Assembly: GCA_963819885.1 (NCBI GenBank)
Contig: CAWFXV010000004.1
Location: 43,588 to 107,587 of the forward strand
Origin: JACVRX01 sp963819885
Lineage (GTDB): Bacteria; Actinomycetota; Actinomycetes; Jiangellales; Jiangellaceae
DNA length: 64,000 bases
Reading direction: 5' to 3'
The notes under the pieces: generated by a model
The model's input: the letters and a program-made list of their open reading frames with translations, nothing else
The model's database searches: none
What the model was told of the DNA's origin: nothing
Made by a program: the position numbers and the translations under genes
In this document: positions 7,981 through 16,816 of the stretch, piece by piece
How positions within the stretch are numbered: position 1 is the first letter of the stretch
Layout: each line of letters begins with the position of its first letter

Positions 7981-9588
7981 CTAGACCCAGTTCCAGGTGC
8001 CGGGTCCGCGCAGCCACATCCGCCGTAGCCAGGCCTCGTACGGGATCGTCGCATCGACGTGGATCGGGTAGAACCAGGCCGCCACGACCAGCACCACCAG
8101 AACGTACGCACCCGCGATGGCCGCCCCGATCATCCGTCGGGACGGGCTGGCGTCGGCTCGGCCGAGAATGAGCCCAAGGACGTAGGCGACCGCCAGCACC
8201 AGGAACGGCGCGATGGTGACGGCGTAGAACGCGAACATGGTTCGGCCCGGAAAGAGGAACCACGGCACCCACGTCGCGAGGACACCGGCGAGAATCGCGC
8301 CCGCCCGCCAGTCCCGCCGGGCCAGCCACATCCACAGGCAGACCGCCAGGGCCACACACGCGCTCCACCACAACAGCGGTGTCCCCAGCGCCAGGATGGC
8401 CTGGCTGCAGCGGTCTACGTCGCAGCCCTGCTGCCCTCGGTCGAGGCCGGCGTAGTCGAAGGAGACCGGACGGGTGAGCAGGAGCCAACCCCACGCGTCG
8501 GAGGCATAGTCGTGTGCTGTCGCGAGGCCGCTGTGGAAATTCCACATCTCCCAGTGGTAATGCCACAGGCTGCGCGCCCACTCCGGCACCAGGCTGGCCA
8601 AACCCGTTGCCGGCCGCAGCGCCGCCCACTGGCGCGACCAGCCGTCGTCACCGGCGATCCAGCCGCTCCACGAGGCGAGGTAGACGACGACGGCGGACCC
8701 GACCACGGTCACGAATGCGACCGGCCCGTCGCGAAGAACGGTGTCTCGCAGTGGCGACGGCTGCTCTGCCGCGCGGCGGGCGCTGAACTCCCACCACACG
8801 GTCAGCACACCGAACACCGCCAGCGCGTAGAGCCCGCTCCACTTCGTTCCGCACGCCAGCCCGAGCAGGACGCCTGCGGCGAGGCGCCAGGGCCGCCACG
8901 CGAACAGCGGCGACGTTGTGGCCCTCGAGTCGGCCCAGTCGGCGTACATCGTCCGAGCCTGATCTCGGTCGACGAGTAGGCAGGCGAAGGCTGCGATGAC
9001 GAACATCGCGAGGATGCCGTCCAGAATCGCCGTGCGGCTGACCGTGATCGACATCCCGTCGACGGCAAGAAGCAGGCCTGCCGTCGTACCGAGCAGGGTC
9101 GACCGGAACAGCCGGCGCCCGGCCCTCGCCACGATCACGACCGTGACGATCCCGGCGATGGCGGTCGCGAGCCGCCATCCCACCGGCTCCATCCCGAGCA
9201 ACCTGATGCCCAGCGCGATGAGCCACTTGCCGACCGCCGGGTGGACGACGAACGACGGCTGATCGGTGAAGATGTCAAGGTCCCCCGCGAGGACCATGTC
9301 GTCGGCCTCTTCGACGAAGGACCGCGCGTCGCCGAAGCGCAATAGTGAATAGGCATCCTTGGCGTAGAACGTCTCGTCGAACACGAACTTGGCCGGCCGA
9401 CCGATATCGACCAGTCGCAGCACGGCGGCCACCGTTCCGACGAACAGCGGGCCCAGCCATCCCCACGCACCGTCCTGCGGCATCGGCCGGACCAGCCGGG
9501 CCCGGACAGTCGACACCGCAGCTGCCGGTGCCGACGCCGGCGTCGACTCCGGAGCGGATTCGACGGCCGCATCGGTGGTCCGGGTCAC
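7981..9588 (-). CDS. pmt: Protein O-mannosyltransferase (dolichyl/polyprenyl-phosphate-mannose dependent, GT39)
   Basis: This 535-residue multi-pass membrane protein transfers mannose from polyprenyl-phosphate-mannose to exported proteins. FVFDETFYAKDA near residue 70 holds the catalytic Asp-Glu of the first extracytoplasmic loop. About 10-11 hydrophobic helices follow, as in Mtb Rv1002c, whose length is similar. The N-terminal 25 residues are Ala/Pro/Thr-rich and probably cytoplasmic. The start is GTG at 9588 with no clear ribosome site. It is divergent from rsmI with only 26 bp between starts, the same arrangement as Rv1002c/Rv1003. Confidence 0.9.
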   Translation of the reverse strand: MTRTTDAAVESAPESTPASAPAAAVSTVRARLVRPMPQDGAWGWLGPLFVGTVAAVLRLVDIGRPAKFVFDETFYAKDAYSLLRFGDARSFVEEADDMVLAGDLDIFTDQPSFVVHPAVGKWLIALGIRLLGMEPVGWRLATAIAGIVTVVIVARAGRRLFRSTLLGTTAGLLLAVDGMSITVSRTAILDGILAMFVIAAFACLLVDRDQARTMYADWADSRATTSPLFAWRPWRLAAGVLLGLACGTKWSGLYALAVFGVLTVWWEFSARRAAEQPSPLRDTVLRDGPVAFVTVVGSAVVVYLASWSGWIAGDDGWSRQWAALRPATGLASLVPEWARSLWHYHWEMWNFHSGLATAHDYASDAWGWLLLTRPVSFDYAGLDRGQQGCDVDRCSQAILALGTPLLWWSACVALAVCLWMWLARRDWRAGAILAGVLATWVPWFLFPGRTMFAFYAVTIAPFLVLAVAYVLGLILGRADASPSRRMIGAAIAGAYVLVVLVVAAWFYPIHVDATIPYEAWLRRMWLRGPGTWNWV

Positions 9589-9614
9589 CGGGTCATGTTA
9601 GGCGGGCTGCCAAG

Positions 9615-10493
9615 ATGGCCTGCGTGAACGTCAGGTCGCGGGGCATCCTGGTCGTGGCCGGGACGCCGATCGGCGATGTCGCTGACGCCCCACCCGCGCT
9701 CGGCCGTGAGCTCGCCGCCGCGGACGTCGTCGCAGCCGAGGACACCCGACGGGTTCGCCGACTGGCCGGCGCACTCGGGGTACGAATCGAGGGGCGGGTG
9801 GTCTCGTACTTCGACGGCAACGAGACGACACGCGCTGCTGAGTTGATCGAGGCCCTCGCGGGCGGCGCACGGGTGCTGCTCGTCAGCGACGCCGGCATGC
9901 CGTCGGTGTCCGACCCGGGATTCCGACTGGTCGAGGCGGCCGTCGCCGCCGGCGTCCGGGTGACCGTCGTTCCCGGCCCATCGGCCGTGCTGGCCGCGCT
10001 CGCCGTCAGCGGCCTTCCGGTGGATCGGTTCTGCTTCGAGGGATTCCTCCCGCGACGGGCCGGTGAACGCAACCGGCGGCTCGTCGCATTGGCGGCCGAA
10101 CCGCGGACTCTGGTGTTCTTCGAGTCTCGCCGCCGGCTGGCCGCCACTCTCGCGGCGATGCGGGACGCGTGGGGCGAGCAGCGTCGCGCCGCCGTCTGCC
10201 GGGAACTGACCAAGACGCATGAGGAGGTCCGACGGGGGCCGCTCGGCGAGCTGGCGTCCTGGGCGGCCGACGGCGGTGCGCTCGGGGAGATCACGCTCGT
10301 CGTCGCCGGCGCTGCTGGGGGTGTGTCCGCGACCACCGCTGCTGAATCGGCGGCCGTCGTCGCCGAGCGGGTTGCGGCAGGAGCCGACCGCAAGGACGCG
10401 ATCGCCGCCGTCGCCCGGGAGTCGGGGTTGCCCAAGCGTGACGTCTACGCCGCCGTTGTCGCCCGCCGCGGGGAAGAAACCCGTTCGGAGTGA
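9615..10493 (+). CDS. rsmI: 16S rRNA (cytidine1402-2'-O)-methyltransferase
   Basis: This 292-residue protein has the tetrapyrrole-methylase fold used by RsmI to methylate C1402 of 16S rRNA with SAM. Recognisable motifs are GTPIGDVADAPPAL near the N terminus, EDTRR, VSDAGMPSVSDPGFRLV, VVPGPSAVLAAL and CFEGFLPR. ATG 9615 is chosen because AGGCGG lies 9 bases upstream; GTG 9624 would also keep every motif. The C-terminal 50 residues form the extra helix domain of the family. Ten bases separate its stop from metG. Confidence 0.93.
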   Translation: MACVNVRSRGILVVAGTPIGDVADAPPALGRELAAADVVAAEDTRRVRRLAGALGVRIEGRVVSYFDGNETTRAAELIEALAGGARVLLVSDAGMPSVSDPGFRLVEAAVAAGVRVTVVPGPSAVLAALAVSGLPVDRFCFEGFLPRRAGERNRRLVALAAEPRTLVFFESRRRLAATLAAMRDAWGEQRRAAVCRELTKTHEEVRRGPLGELASWAADGGALGEITLVVAGAAGGVSATTAAESAAVVAERVAAGADRKDAIAAVARESGLPKRDVYAAVVARRGEETRSE

Positions 10494-10503
10494 TGTCCAC
10501 ACC

Positions 10504-12030
10504 GTGAGTAACCTGACCGCCGTGAGCCGGTTCTACGTCACGACGCCGATCTACTACGTGAACGACGCCCCGCACATCGGTCACGCGTACACGACGGTGA
10601 TCGCCGATGCCGTCGCCAGATGGCACCGACTCATCCGCGACGACACGTTCTTCCTCACCGGGACCGACGAGCACGGCCTCAAGGTGCAGCGCGCGGCCGA
10701 GCAGAACGGCGTGACGCCGCGGGAGTGGGCCGACCGCACGGTCGAGCGGTTCCGCGACGCGTGGAAGCTGCTCAACATCTCCAACGACGACTTCATCCGC
10801 ACGACAGAACGCCGCCACCGGGTTGCCGTGTCGACCATTCTGCAGCGGGTCTACGACAACGGGCACATCGAGCTGGGCACCTACGAGGGCCTCTACTGCG
10901 TCGCCTGCGAGGCCTATTACACGGTCGACGACCTGGTGGACGGCACGCTGTGCCCCATCCATCACCGGCCGGTCGAGGAAGTCCGTGAGGAGAACTACTT
11001 CTTCAAGCTGTCCAGCTTCCAGCAGCAGCTGCTCGACCTCTATGCATCGCGGCCCGACTTCGTCCAGCCGGAGAGCAAGCGCAACGAGGCACTGGGATTC
11101 ATCCGGCAGGGTCTACAGGACTTCTCCATCAGCCGGACCTCCATCAGCTGGGGTGTGCCCATCCCGTGGGACCCCGGGCACGTCACCTACGTGTGGTTCG
11201 ACGCCCTCACCAACTACATCACCGCGGTCGGTTACGGGCAGGACGATGAGCGGTTCGCCGCCTGGTGGCCCGGCACGCACCTGATCGGCAAGGACATCCT
11301 GCGTTTCCACTGCGTCTACTGGCCGGCGATGCTCCTTGCCGCTGGGCTGAAGCCACCGGCCACCGTGTACGTGCACGGCTTCCTGCTGGTCGGCGGGGAG
11401 AAGATGAGCAAGACCAAGCTCAACCAGATCGCCCCAGCCGACCTGGTCGAGGAGTTCGGGGTCGACGGGTTCCGGTACCACTTCCTGCGTGACACGCCGT
11501 TCGGGCCCGACGGCGACTTCTCCTACGAGCGGATGGTCGACCGTTACAACGGCGATCTGGCCAACAACCTCGGGAACCTGCTGGCGCGGGTGACTGCCGT
11601 GGTCGACAGCAAGTGCGGCGGCATCGGTCCGGCTCCGCGAATCGACAGTCCACTTGCTGCCGTTGCCGCCGAGGTGGTCGATGCGGTCGCCGAGGCGTGG
11701 GCGAAGGTCTTGCCCTCGGTCGCGCTCGAGGCGACCTGGCGGCTGGTCCGGGAGACCAACGTGTACCTGGAGGCCAACGAGCCGTGGAAGTTGCCGCCGG
11801 GAACGCAGGTGGACGCGGTGTTGGGGGACGCGCTCGAGGCGCTACGCATCGTCGCCCTGCTCGCCTGCCCGGCCATTCCGGCCAGCTGCGACGAGCTGTG
11901 GCGGCGCATCGGGTTGTCCGGCTGGCCGGCCGACGCGGTGCTGCCGGCAGCGGCTGGTTGGGGCGGCTACCCAGGCGGGCTGGAGGTCGTCAAGGGCGGT
12001 CCGCTCTTCCCTCGCGTCCAGCCCAGTTAG
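10504..12030 (+). CDS. metG: Methionyl-tRNA synthetase
   Basis: This class I aminoacyl-tRNA synthetase has 508 residues. The HIGH motif is in DAPHIGHAYTT and the KMSKS equivalent is EKMSKTKLN. CVAC plus a later CPIH pair form a single zinc knuckle in the insertion domain. A C-terminal anticodon-binding helical domain is present, but no EMAP/Trbp111-like tRNA-binding tail, consistent with the short actinobacterial form. The start may be GTG 10504 or GTG 10522; neither has a perfect ribosome site (GGAG is 13 bases before 10504). Its stop overlaps the convergent DUF1801 stop. Confidence 0.95.
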   Translation: MSNLTAVSRFYVTTPIYYVNDAPHIGHAYTTVIADAVARWHRLIRDDTFFLTGTDEHGLKVQRAAEQNGVTPREWADRTVERFRDAWKLLNISNDDFIRTTERRHRVAVSTILQRVYDNGHIELGTYEGLYCVACEAYYTVDDLVDGTLCPIHHRPVEEVREENYFFKLSSFQQQLLDLYASRPDFVQPESKRNEALGFIRQGLQDFSISRTSISWGVPIPWDPGHVTYVWFDALTNYITAVGYGQDDERFAAWWPGTHLIGKDILRFHCVYWPAMLLAAGLKPPATVYVHGFLLVGGEKMSKTKLNQIAPADLVEEFGVDGFRYHFLRDTPFGPDGDFSYERMVDRYNGDLANNLGNLLARVTAVVDSKCGGIGPAPRIDSPLAAVAAEVVDAVAEAWAKVLPSVALEATWRLVRETNVYLEANEPWKLPPGTQVDAVLGDALEALRIVALLACPAIPASCDELWRRIGLSGWPADAVLPAAAGWGGYPGGLEVVKGGPLFPRVQPS

Positions 12031-12440
12031 CCGCTCCGCGGTCGAGCGACGGACCGGGTCACGATCTCCTCGAGCACCTCGGGGTCGACCTCGGACAGCC
12101 GCTTGATGTAGAGGCAGGACTTACCGGTCGAGTGCTTGCCCAGCCGGCCCAGCAGCTCGGCGTATCCGTCGAAGCCCTCGGTGATGTAGAGCGTCAACGA
12201 CTGCTTCCGTGGCGACAGGCCCACCTCGAACCAGTCGAGCTCACGGCCGCTTTCGTATACCAGATGCTGCTGGCCGAACCCGATGATGCTGCTACCCCAC
12301 ATCGTTGCTGGCTCGCCGGTGACCCGAGCCATCAGCGCGCATACCTGCTTCGCGTCCTCGCGGCGCTGTGGGTCCGGCACGTTGTCAAGAAAGGCCGCCA
12401 CGTCGTCGTCACTCGGCTGCGTCTTCAGCTCCGCCATCAT
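12027..12440 (-). CDS. DUF1801 (YdhG-like) small protein
   Basis: This 137-residue protein belongs to the DUF1801 family: an N-terminal helix pair (DDDVAAFLDNVPDPQRREDA), then MWGSSIIGFG, then GLSPRKQSLTLYI, and a basic segment GKHSTGKSCLYIKRLSEVD. The fold is small alpha/beta; biochemical function is unknown. Two consecutive ATGs (12440, 12437) follow a GAGGGG site, either usable. It converges on metG and the two stop codons overlap. It diverges from tatD. Confidence 0.85.
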   Translation of the reverse strand: MMAELKTQPSDDDVAAFLDNVPDPQRREDAKQVCALMARVTGEPATMWGSSIIGFGQQHLVYESGRELDWFEVGLSPRKQSLTLYITEGFDGYAELLGRLGKHSTGKSCLYIKRLSEVDPEVLEEIVTRSVARPRSG

Positions 12441-12503
12441 GCTGTCCCCTCGCTGAACGACCCGGACCCAAGCACAGATGCAACATTCTCCCGGTATTGC
12501 TGT

Positions 12504-12556
12504 GCGATCTTGCGACAGGTACGGCGGTCCGACCGTCAGGGGTGTCGCAAGATCGC
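12504..12556. repeat. Perfect 14-bp inverted repeat upstream of tatD
   Basis: GCGATCTTGCGACA (12504-12517) and TGTCGCAAGATCGC (12543-12556) are exact reverse complements. A shorter nested ACGG/CCGT pair lies inside the 25-base loop. It lies in the divergent space between DUF1801 and tatD, 48 bp before the tatD start. It could be a regulator site or a mobile palindrome; no relative of exactly this sequence was seen elsewhere in the window. Confidence 0.6.
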
Positions 12557-12603
12557 CGGGAGGCCGGGCATGATCATGTCGTCCGAGGGAAGGCGTGCAG
12601 GGG

Positions 12604-13443
12604 ATGGGTAACGAGCGGCCGCCGGCGCCCGATCCGCTGCCGTCGCCGGTGACGGACACGCACTGCCATCTGGACGTCGCCCGTGACTCGGACCAGTCGC
12701 ATGCCGAGCCGGAGGACGCGCTGGCCGCCGCGGCGGCGGTCAACGTCACGCGCGTGGTCCAGATCGGCTGCGACCTGCCTGGCGCCACCTGGGCCGTCGA
12801 GACCGCGCAGCGGTTGTCGTCCGTCGTCGCCGGCGTCGCGCTGCACCCGAATGAAGCCCCTCGGCTGGCGGCCGGCGGCGGACTCGACGACGCACTGACC
12901 GAGATCGACCGGCTGGCCGGTTCCAGTGATCGGGTGCGCGCCGTCGGCGAGACCGGCCTGGATTACTTCCGTACCGGAGCGGACGGTCACGCCGTCCAGG
13001 AGGCGTCTTTCCGCGCGCACATCGAGATGGCCCGACGGCACGGAAAGGCGCTGGTCATCCATGATCGCGACGCACATGCGGACGTCCTGCGCATCCTCGA
13101 CGACCAGACGCCGCCGGATCGGGTCGTCTTCCATTGCTTCTCCGGTGATGCGGACATGGCCCGGCACTGCGCCGCGCGCGGATGGTTCGTCTCGTTCGCC
13201 GGTTCGGTCACCTTCGCCAACGCCGGAACGCTGCGCCGCGCCCTGGCCGCGACGCCGGTGGGCCAGCTGCTGGTCGAGACCGACGCGCCCTTCCTGACGC
13301 CGCATCCGCACCGGGGGAAACCGAATGCGTCGTACCTGGTGCCGATTACGGTTCGGACCATGGCAGACGTGCTCGGTACGGATCTAGAGGTCGTCTGCAC
13401 AGCGTTGCAGCACAACACCGACGCCGCGTTCGGACGGTGGTAA
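12604..13443 (+). CDS. tatD: TatD-family metal-dependent DNase
   Basis: This 279-residue TIM-barrel hydrolase has the metal ligands expected of TatD nucleases: DTHCHLD at the N terminus, GETGLDYFR, VIHDRDAH, FHCFSG and ETDAPFLTP. ATG 12604 is chosen because GGAAGG lies 9 bases upstream; a GTG at 12595 is too close to that site. It is followed by rpfB after 80 bp, in the order tatD-rpfB-rsmA-ispE known from mycobacteria and many other actinobacteria. Confidence 0.93.
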   Translation: MGNERPPAPDPLPSPVTDTHCHLDVARDSDQSHAEPEDALAAAAAVNVTRVVQIGCDLPGATWAVETAQRLSSVVAGVALHPNEAPRLAAGGGLDDALTEIDRLAGSSDRVRAVGETGLDYFRTGADGHAVQEASFRAHIEMARRHGKALVIHDRDAHADVLRILDDQTPPDRVVFHCFSGDADMARHCAARGWFVSFAGSVTFANAGTLRRALAATPVGQLLVETDAPFLTPHPHRGKPNASYLVPITVRTMADVLGTDLEVVCTALQHNTDAAFGRW

Positions 13444-13523
13444 ATCGGGTCAAAACTGGTGTGCCCGTTTGGCATCCGGGCCCGGGAGCCGTTACCGTCC
13501 TGTGACTGTTAGCCGGGATCGGG

Positions 13524-14720
13524 ATGGATTCCAGCGGCCTTCGGGGGAAGGAGCACGGCCGGCTGGAGACCCGTACCTGGGTAGATCGAGTCCCCTGGAG
13601 CACCGTGCGTCTCCCCCTGCAGACGCTGGCAATCAACGTTGCCGTCGTTTCCGCGCTCGTGGGCGGCACCACCGCCTACGCCACTTTCGACAACACCGTC
13701 ACGCTGAGCGTCGACGGTAAGGCCGAGTCCGTCCATACGTTTGCCGACACCGTCGGCGAGGTCCTGGCCGACCAGAACATCGAGCTCGGTTCCCATGACG
13801 TCGTCGCTCCCTCCGTCGACAGCCCGGTGGAGGACGACAGTGAGATCGCCGTACGGTTCGGCCGCCAGCTGACCGTGACCGTGGACGGCGTCGAGCGTGA
13901 GGTGTGGTCCACCGCCCTCTCGGTCGACGAGGCCCTCGAGGACATGGACATCCGCGCTGCCGGCGCCGAGCTGTCGGTCTCTCGCTCACTCGGGATCGGC
14001 CGTCGTGGACTCGAGTTCGAGGTCCGCACAGCCAAGGACCTGACCCTCGTCGCCGATGGCGAGTCGAAGCCCTTCACGACCACAGCGATCACGGTCCGCG
14101 AGGCGCTGTCGGACGCGGGCTTCACGCTGGCAGAGCTCGACCAGGTCAGCCCCGGGCTGGAGGAACGGATTTCCGACGGTCTCACCCTCACGGTCAGCCG
14201 GGTCGTCGTCGAGAAGCGCACGGTGACCGTGACCGTCGAGCACGAGGTCACCCGCAAGAATGACAGCTCGCTCTACGAAGGTGAGACCGAAGTCGAGGTC
14301 GAGGGCCGCGACGGGAAGATCGAGCAGCTGGTCGAGGTGATGATCGTCGACGGCACGGAGAGCACGCAGCGCGTGCTCTCGGAGAAGACCGTGGTGGCGG
14401 CCGTCACCGAGGTCGTCCTGGTCGGCACCAAGGCCCGTTCGACGCCGGCACCGACTCCCATCGACACCTCCGGCGACGGCGGCGTCTGGGACCAGCTGGC
14501 CGAGTGTGAGTCCGGCGGCAACTGGTCGATCAACACGGGCAACGGCTACTACGGCGGGCTGCAGTTCTCCCTGGGCACCTGGCAGGCCTACGGCGGATCC
14601 GGGTACCCGCACCAGAACAGCAAGGCCGAGCAGATCAGGATCGCCACCAAGGTGCGCGACGCTCGCGGCGGATACGGCGACTGGCCGGCCTGCGCCGCCA
14701 AGCTCGGGCTGCCCACGTAG
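13524..14720 (+). CDS. rpfB: Resuscitation-promoting factor RpfB (DUF348 x3, G5, RPF domain)
   Basis: This 398-residue protein has a membrane/signal helix at about 34-54, three DUF348 units across about 57-215, and a G5 domain at about 216-292 (VVEKRTVTVTVEHEV). The C-terminal transglycosylase-like RPF domain (about 322-398) has the catalytic Glu in LAECESGGNW and then GYYGGLQFSLGTW. It cleaves peptidoglycan during growth and regrowth. ATG 13524 has only a weak ribosome site. A much stronger GGAAGGAG lies at 13546-13553, 8-9 bases before an in-frame CTG (13563), so initiation may be unusual. Confidence 0.93.
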   Translation: MDSSGLRGKEHGRLETRTWVDRVPWSTVRLPLQTLAINVAVVSALVGGTTAYATFDNTVTLSVDGKAESVHTFADTVGEVLADQNIELGSHDVVAPSVDSPVEDDSEIAVRFGRQLTVTVDGVEREVWSTALSVDEALEDMDIRAAGAELSVSRSLGIGRRGLEFEVRTAKDLTLVADGESKPFTTTAITVREALSDAGFTLAELDQVSPGLEERISDGLTLTVSRVVVEKRTVTVTVEHEVTRKNDSSLYEGETEVEVEGRDGKIEQLVEVMIVDGTESTQRVLSEKTVVAAVTEVVLVGTKARSTPAPTPIDTSGDGGVWDQLAECESGGNWSINTGNGYYGGLQFSLGTWQAYGGSGYPHQNSKAEQIRIATKVRDARGGYGDWPACAAKLGLPT

Positions 14721-14739
14721 CAGCACTACGCTCGCCGCG

Positions 14740-15603
14740 GTGAGCGCCGACCAGACGTCCGCCGGCTCCAGGTTGTTGGGGCCGGCGGACGTGCGTCGTC
14801 GGGCGGCCGAGCTCGGCGTGCGGCCGACGAAGGCGCTCGGGCAGAACTTCGTGATCGACCCGAACACCGTTCGCCGCATCGTCCGCACAGCCGGTGTGAG
14901 TCCCGACGACGTCGTCGTCGAGGTCGGTTCGGGGTTGGGTTCGTTGACGCTGGGCCTGCTGCCCACGGCGGCACGCGTCGTGGCGGTCGAGATCGACCCC
15001 ACCCTGGCCGGTGCGCTGACTGCGACAGTGGCCGACTATGCCCCTGGCCTGGTCAGCCGGCTCGATGTCGTCCAGGCGGACGCCCTGCGAGTGACCGATC
15101 TGCCCGGGCCCGACCCGACCACGCTGGTGGCCAACCTTCCGTACAACGTCGCCGTTCCCGTCTTGCTGCATCTGCTCGATGCCCTGCCGACCCTCCGGCA
15201 CGGCTTGGTCATGGTCCAGAAGGAGGTGGCCGACCGGCTGGCAGCCGCGCCGGGCAGCCGCACGTACGGCGTGCCGTCGGTGAAGGCGGCATGGCACGCC
15301 GAGGTCCATCCGGCCGGCACGGTTCCCCGGACCGTGTTCTGGCCCGCCCCGAACGTCGATTCCGGGCTGGTGGCATTCGTCCGCCGCGACCCTCCCGGCG
15401 GGGCCGACCGGCGGGACGTCTTCGCCGTGATCGACGCGGCATTCGCGCAGCGCCGAAAGACTCTGCGGGCTGCGCTGTCGCAGTGGGCCGGCTCGCCGGC
15501 CGCGGCCGAGGCCGTGCTGCGCGCCGCCGGCGTCGATCCTCGGGCTCGCGGCGAGCAGCTGGCTGTCGAAGACTTCGCCCGCATCGCCGCGCTGCGGCCG
15601 TGA
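14740..15603 (+). CDS. rsmA: 16S rRNA (adenine1518-N6/adenine1519-N6)-dimethyltransferase
   Basis: This 287-residue KsgA/RsmA protein dimethylates two adenines near the 3' end of 16S rRNA. GQNFVIDPNT is the N-terminal signature, VVEVGSGLGSLTLGLL is motif I, and LVANLPYNVAVPVL is the catalytic motif IV (NLPY). The helical C-terminal RNA-binding domain contains AFAQRRKTLRAAL. The start is GTG at 14740, 19 bases after the rpfB stop, with a weak ribosome site. The stop codon lies inside the first copy of the intergenic repeat that follows. Confidence 0.94.
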   Translation: MSADQTSAGSRLLGPADVRRRAAELGVRPTKALGQNFVIDPNTVRRIVRTAGVSPDDVVVEVGSGLGSLTLGLLPTAARVVAVEIDPTLAGALTATVADYAPGLVSRLDVVQADALRVTDLPGPDPTTLVANLPYNVAVPVLLHLLDALPTLRHGLVMVQKEVADRLAAAPGSRTYGVPSVKAAWHAEVHPAGTVPRTVFWPAPNVDSGLVAFVRRDPPGGADRRDVFAVIDAAFAQRRKTLRAALSQWAGSPAAAEAVLRAAGVDPRARGEQLAVEDFARIAALRP

Positions 15604-15710
15604 AGATCGTCGTGAAGCTTGGCGTCGTGAAGAGGGGGCGCTGTGAAGATCGTCGTGAAACTCGGCCCCGCGGCTGGCGTGCTCGAAAGGACGCACGGCG
15701 ATCTTCACGA
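15600..15710. repeat. Intergenic repeat cluster with core GTGAAGATCGTCGTGAA
   Basis: The 17-base core GTGAAGATCGTCGTGAA occurs twice directly (15600-15616 and 15643-15659). A reverse copy CGATCTTCAC at 15699-15708 can pair with the second. The first copy contains the rsmA stop codon. The same core is found as an inverted pair at 26350-26417, so this is a dispersed element. The space up to ispE (15767) holds no supported gene. Confidence 0.7.
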
Positions 15711-15766
15711 CTCGCGGGCGGCCGCGACGTACGTCGATGGAGCTAGCCGCCGGGTAACCTCCCGCC

Positions 15767-16666
15767 ATGCCGTCGGTGACCGTCCGAGTGCCGGCGAAGG
15801 TCAACATTGCGCTGTCGGTCGGCGAACGCCGGCCCGACGGCTTTCACGACCTGGCCACGGTCTTCCATACCGTGTCTCTCTACGACGAAGTGGTCGCCCG
15901 ACCTGCCGAGGACTTCCCGGTGACCACCGAGGGTGTCGGGTCCGAGCAGGTTCCGCGAGACGGGTCCAACCTCGCGGTGCGGGCCGCACAGACGCTGGCG
16001 GCGTATTCAGGCATCAGCACTGGCGCCGGACTGCACATCCGAAAGGAGATCCCGGTCGCTGCCGGACTGGCCGGCGGCAGCGCCGACGCGGCCGCCGCGC
16101 TGGTCGCCTGCGACGCACTGTGGGGCACCGGTCTCGGCCGGGCCGAGCTGTCGATCCTGGCCGCGCGGGTGGGTAGTGACGTTCCCTTCGCGCTGATGGG
16201 CGGTACCGCGCTGGGAACGGGCCGCGGTGAGCGCCTCACTCCGGCCATGGTGGGCGGCGTGTTCCACTGGGTACTCGCGATGTCTGACCACGGGCTCGCC
16301 ACGCCCGACGTCTATGCCAGGCTCGACGATCTGCGCTCCGGGCAGAACATCCCTGCGCCCGGGGTCGCGCCCGAGGTGTTGGCGGCGATACGGATCGCTG
16401 ATGCCGACGCCCTCGGCCGCCTGCTCGTCAACGACCTCCAAGACGCCGCGTGCGCATTGGCGCCGGAGTTGACGGCGATTCTGGAGACCGGACGCGACCT
16501 GGGCGCGCTCGGCGCGATGGTGTCCGGCTCGGGACCGACCTGCGCGTTCCTCGTCCGCGACGTGGAGCACGGGATCGACCTGGCAGTCGGGCTCAGTTCC
16601 GCACAGGTGGCGGCCGACGTGCGGCGAGTGACCGGTCCGGTGCCAGGGCCGCGGATCGTCGGGTGA
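15767..16666 (+). CDS. ispE: 4-(cytidine 5'-diphospho)-2-C-methyl-D-erythritol kinase
   Basis: This 299-residue GHMP kinase phosphorylates CDP-methylerythritol in the MEP isoprenoid pathway. RVPAKVNIALSVG is the N-terminal substrate motif, PVAAGLAGGSADAAAAL the glycine-rich ATP loop, and MVSGSGPTCAFLV the C-terminal GHMP motif. Its position after rsmA is the usual actinobacterial arrangement. The start is ATG at 15767; the upstream ribosome site is weak and partly within the end of the repeat-bearing spacer. Confidence 0.95.
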   Translation: MPSVTVRVPAKVNIALSVGERRPDGFHDLATVFHTVSLYDEVVARPAEDFPVTTEGVGSEQVPRDGSNLAVRAAQTLAAYSGISTGAGLHIRKEIPVAAGLAGGSADAAAALVACDALWGTGLGRAELSILAARVGSDVPFALMGGTALGTGRGERLTPAMVGGVFHWVLAMSDHGLATPDVYARLDDLRSGQNIPAPGVAPEVLAAIRIADADALGRLLVNDLQDAACALAPELTAILETGRDLGALGAMVSGSGPTCAFLVRDVEHGIDLAVGLSSAQVAADVRRVTGPVPGPRIVG

Positions 16667-16694
16667 GCTGTGATAGGCCAGCACCTCGCGGTCG

Positions 16695-16738
16695 AGATGT
16701 TCGCCAACAGCTCCGGTCAGCCTGTTTGGCGAGCATCT
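16695..16738. terminator. Hairpin between convergent ispE and M23 peptidase genes
   Basis: AGATGTTCGCCAACAG (16695-16710) pairs with CTGTTTGGCGAGCATCT (16722-16738) with one mismatch and one bulge, around an 11-base loop. It lies in the 150-bp space between two converging stops, so a bidirectional terminator is the simplest role. There is no T-tract on either side. Confidence 0.5.
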
Positions 16739-16816
16739 GGGTAGCAAGGTCGCTTCGGCACGGGGGTGGCCGGCCGAGTGGCTCGGTCAGGACAGATCCA
16801 CGATCCGGCGGTGGGC

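Noticed and set aside
13444..13523. Cyclic-di-AMP (ydaO-type) riboswitch upstream of rpfB
   Set aside because: Such riboswitches are common before actinobacterial rpf genes, but the 80-base leader is too short and lacks the conserved G-rich and GGGUGA-like segments.
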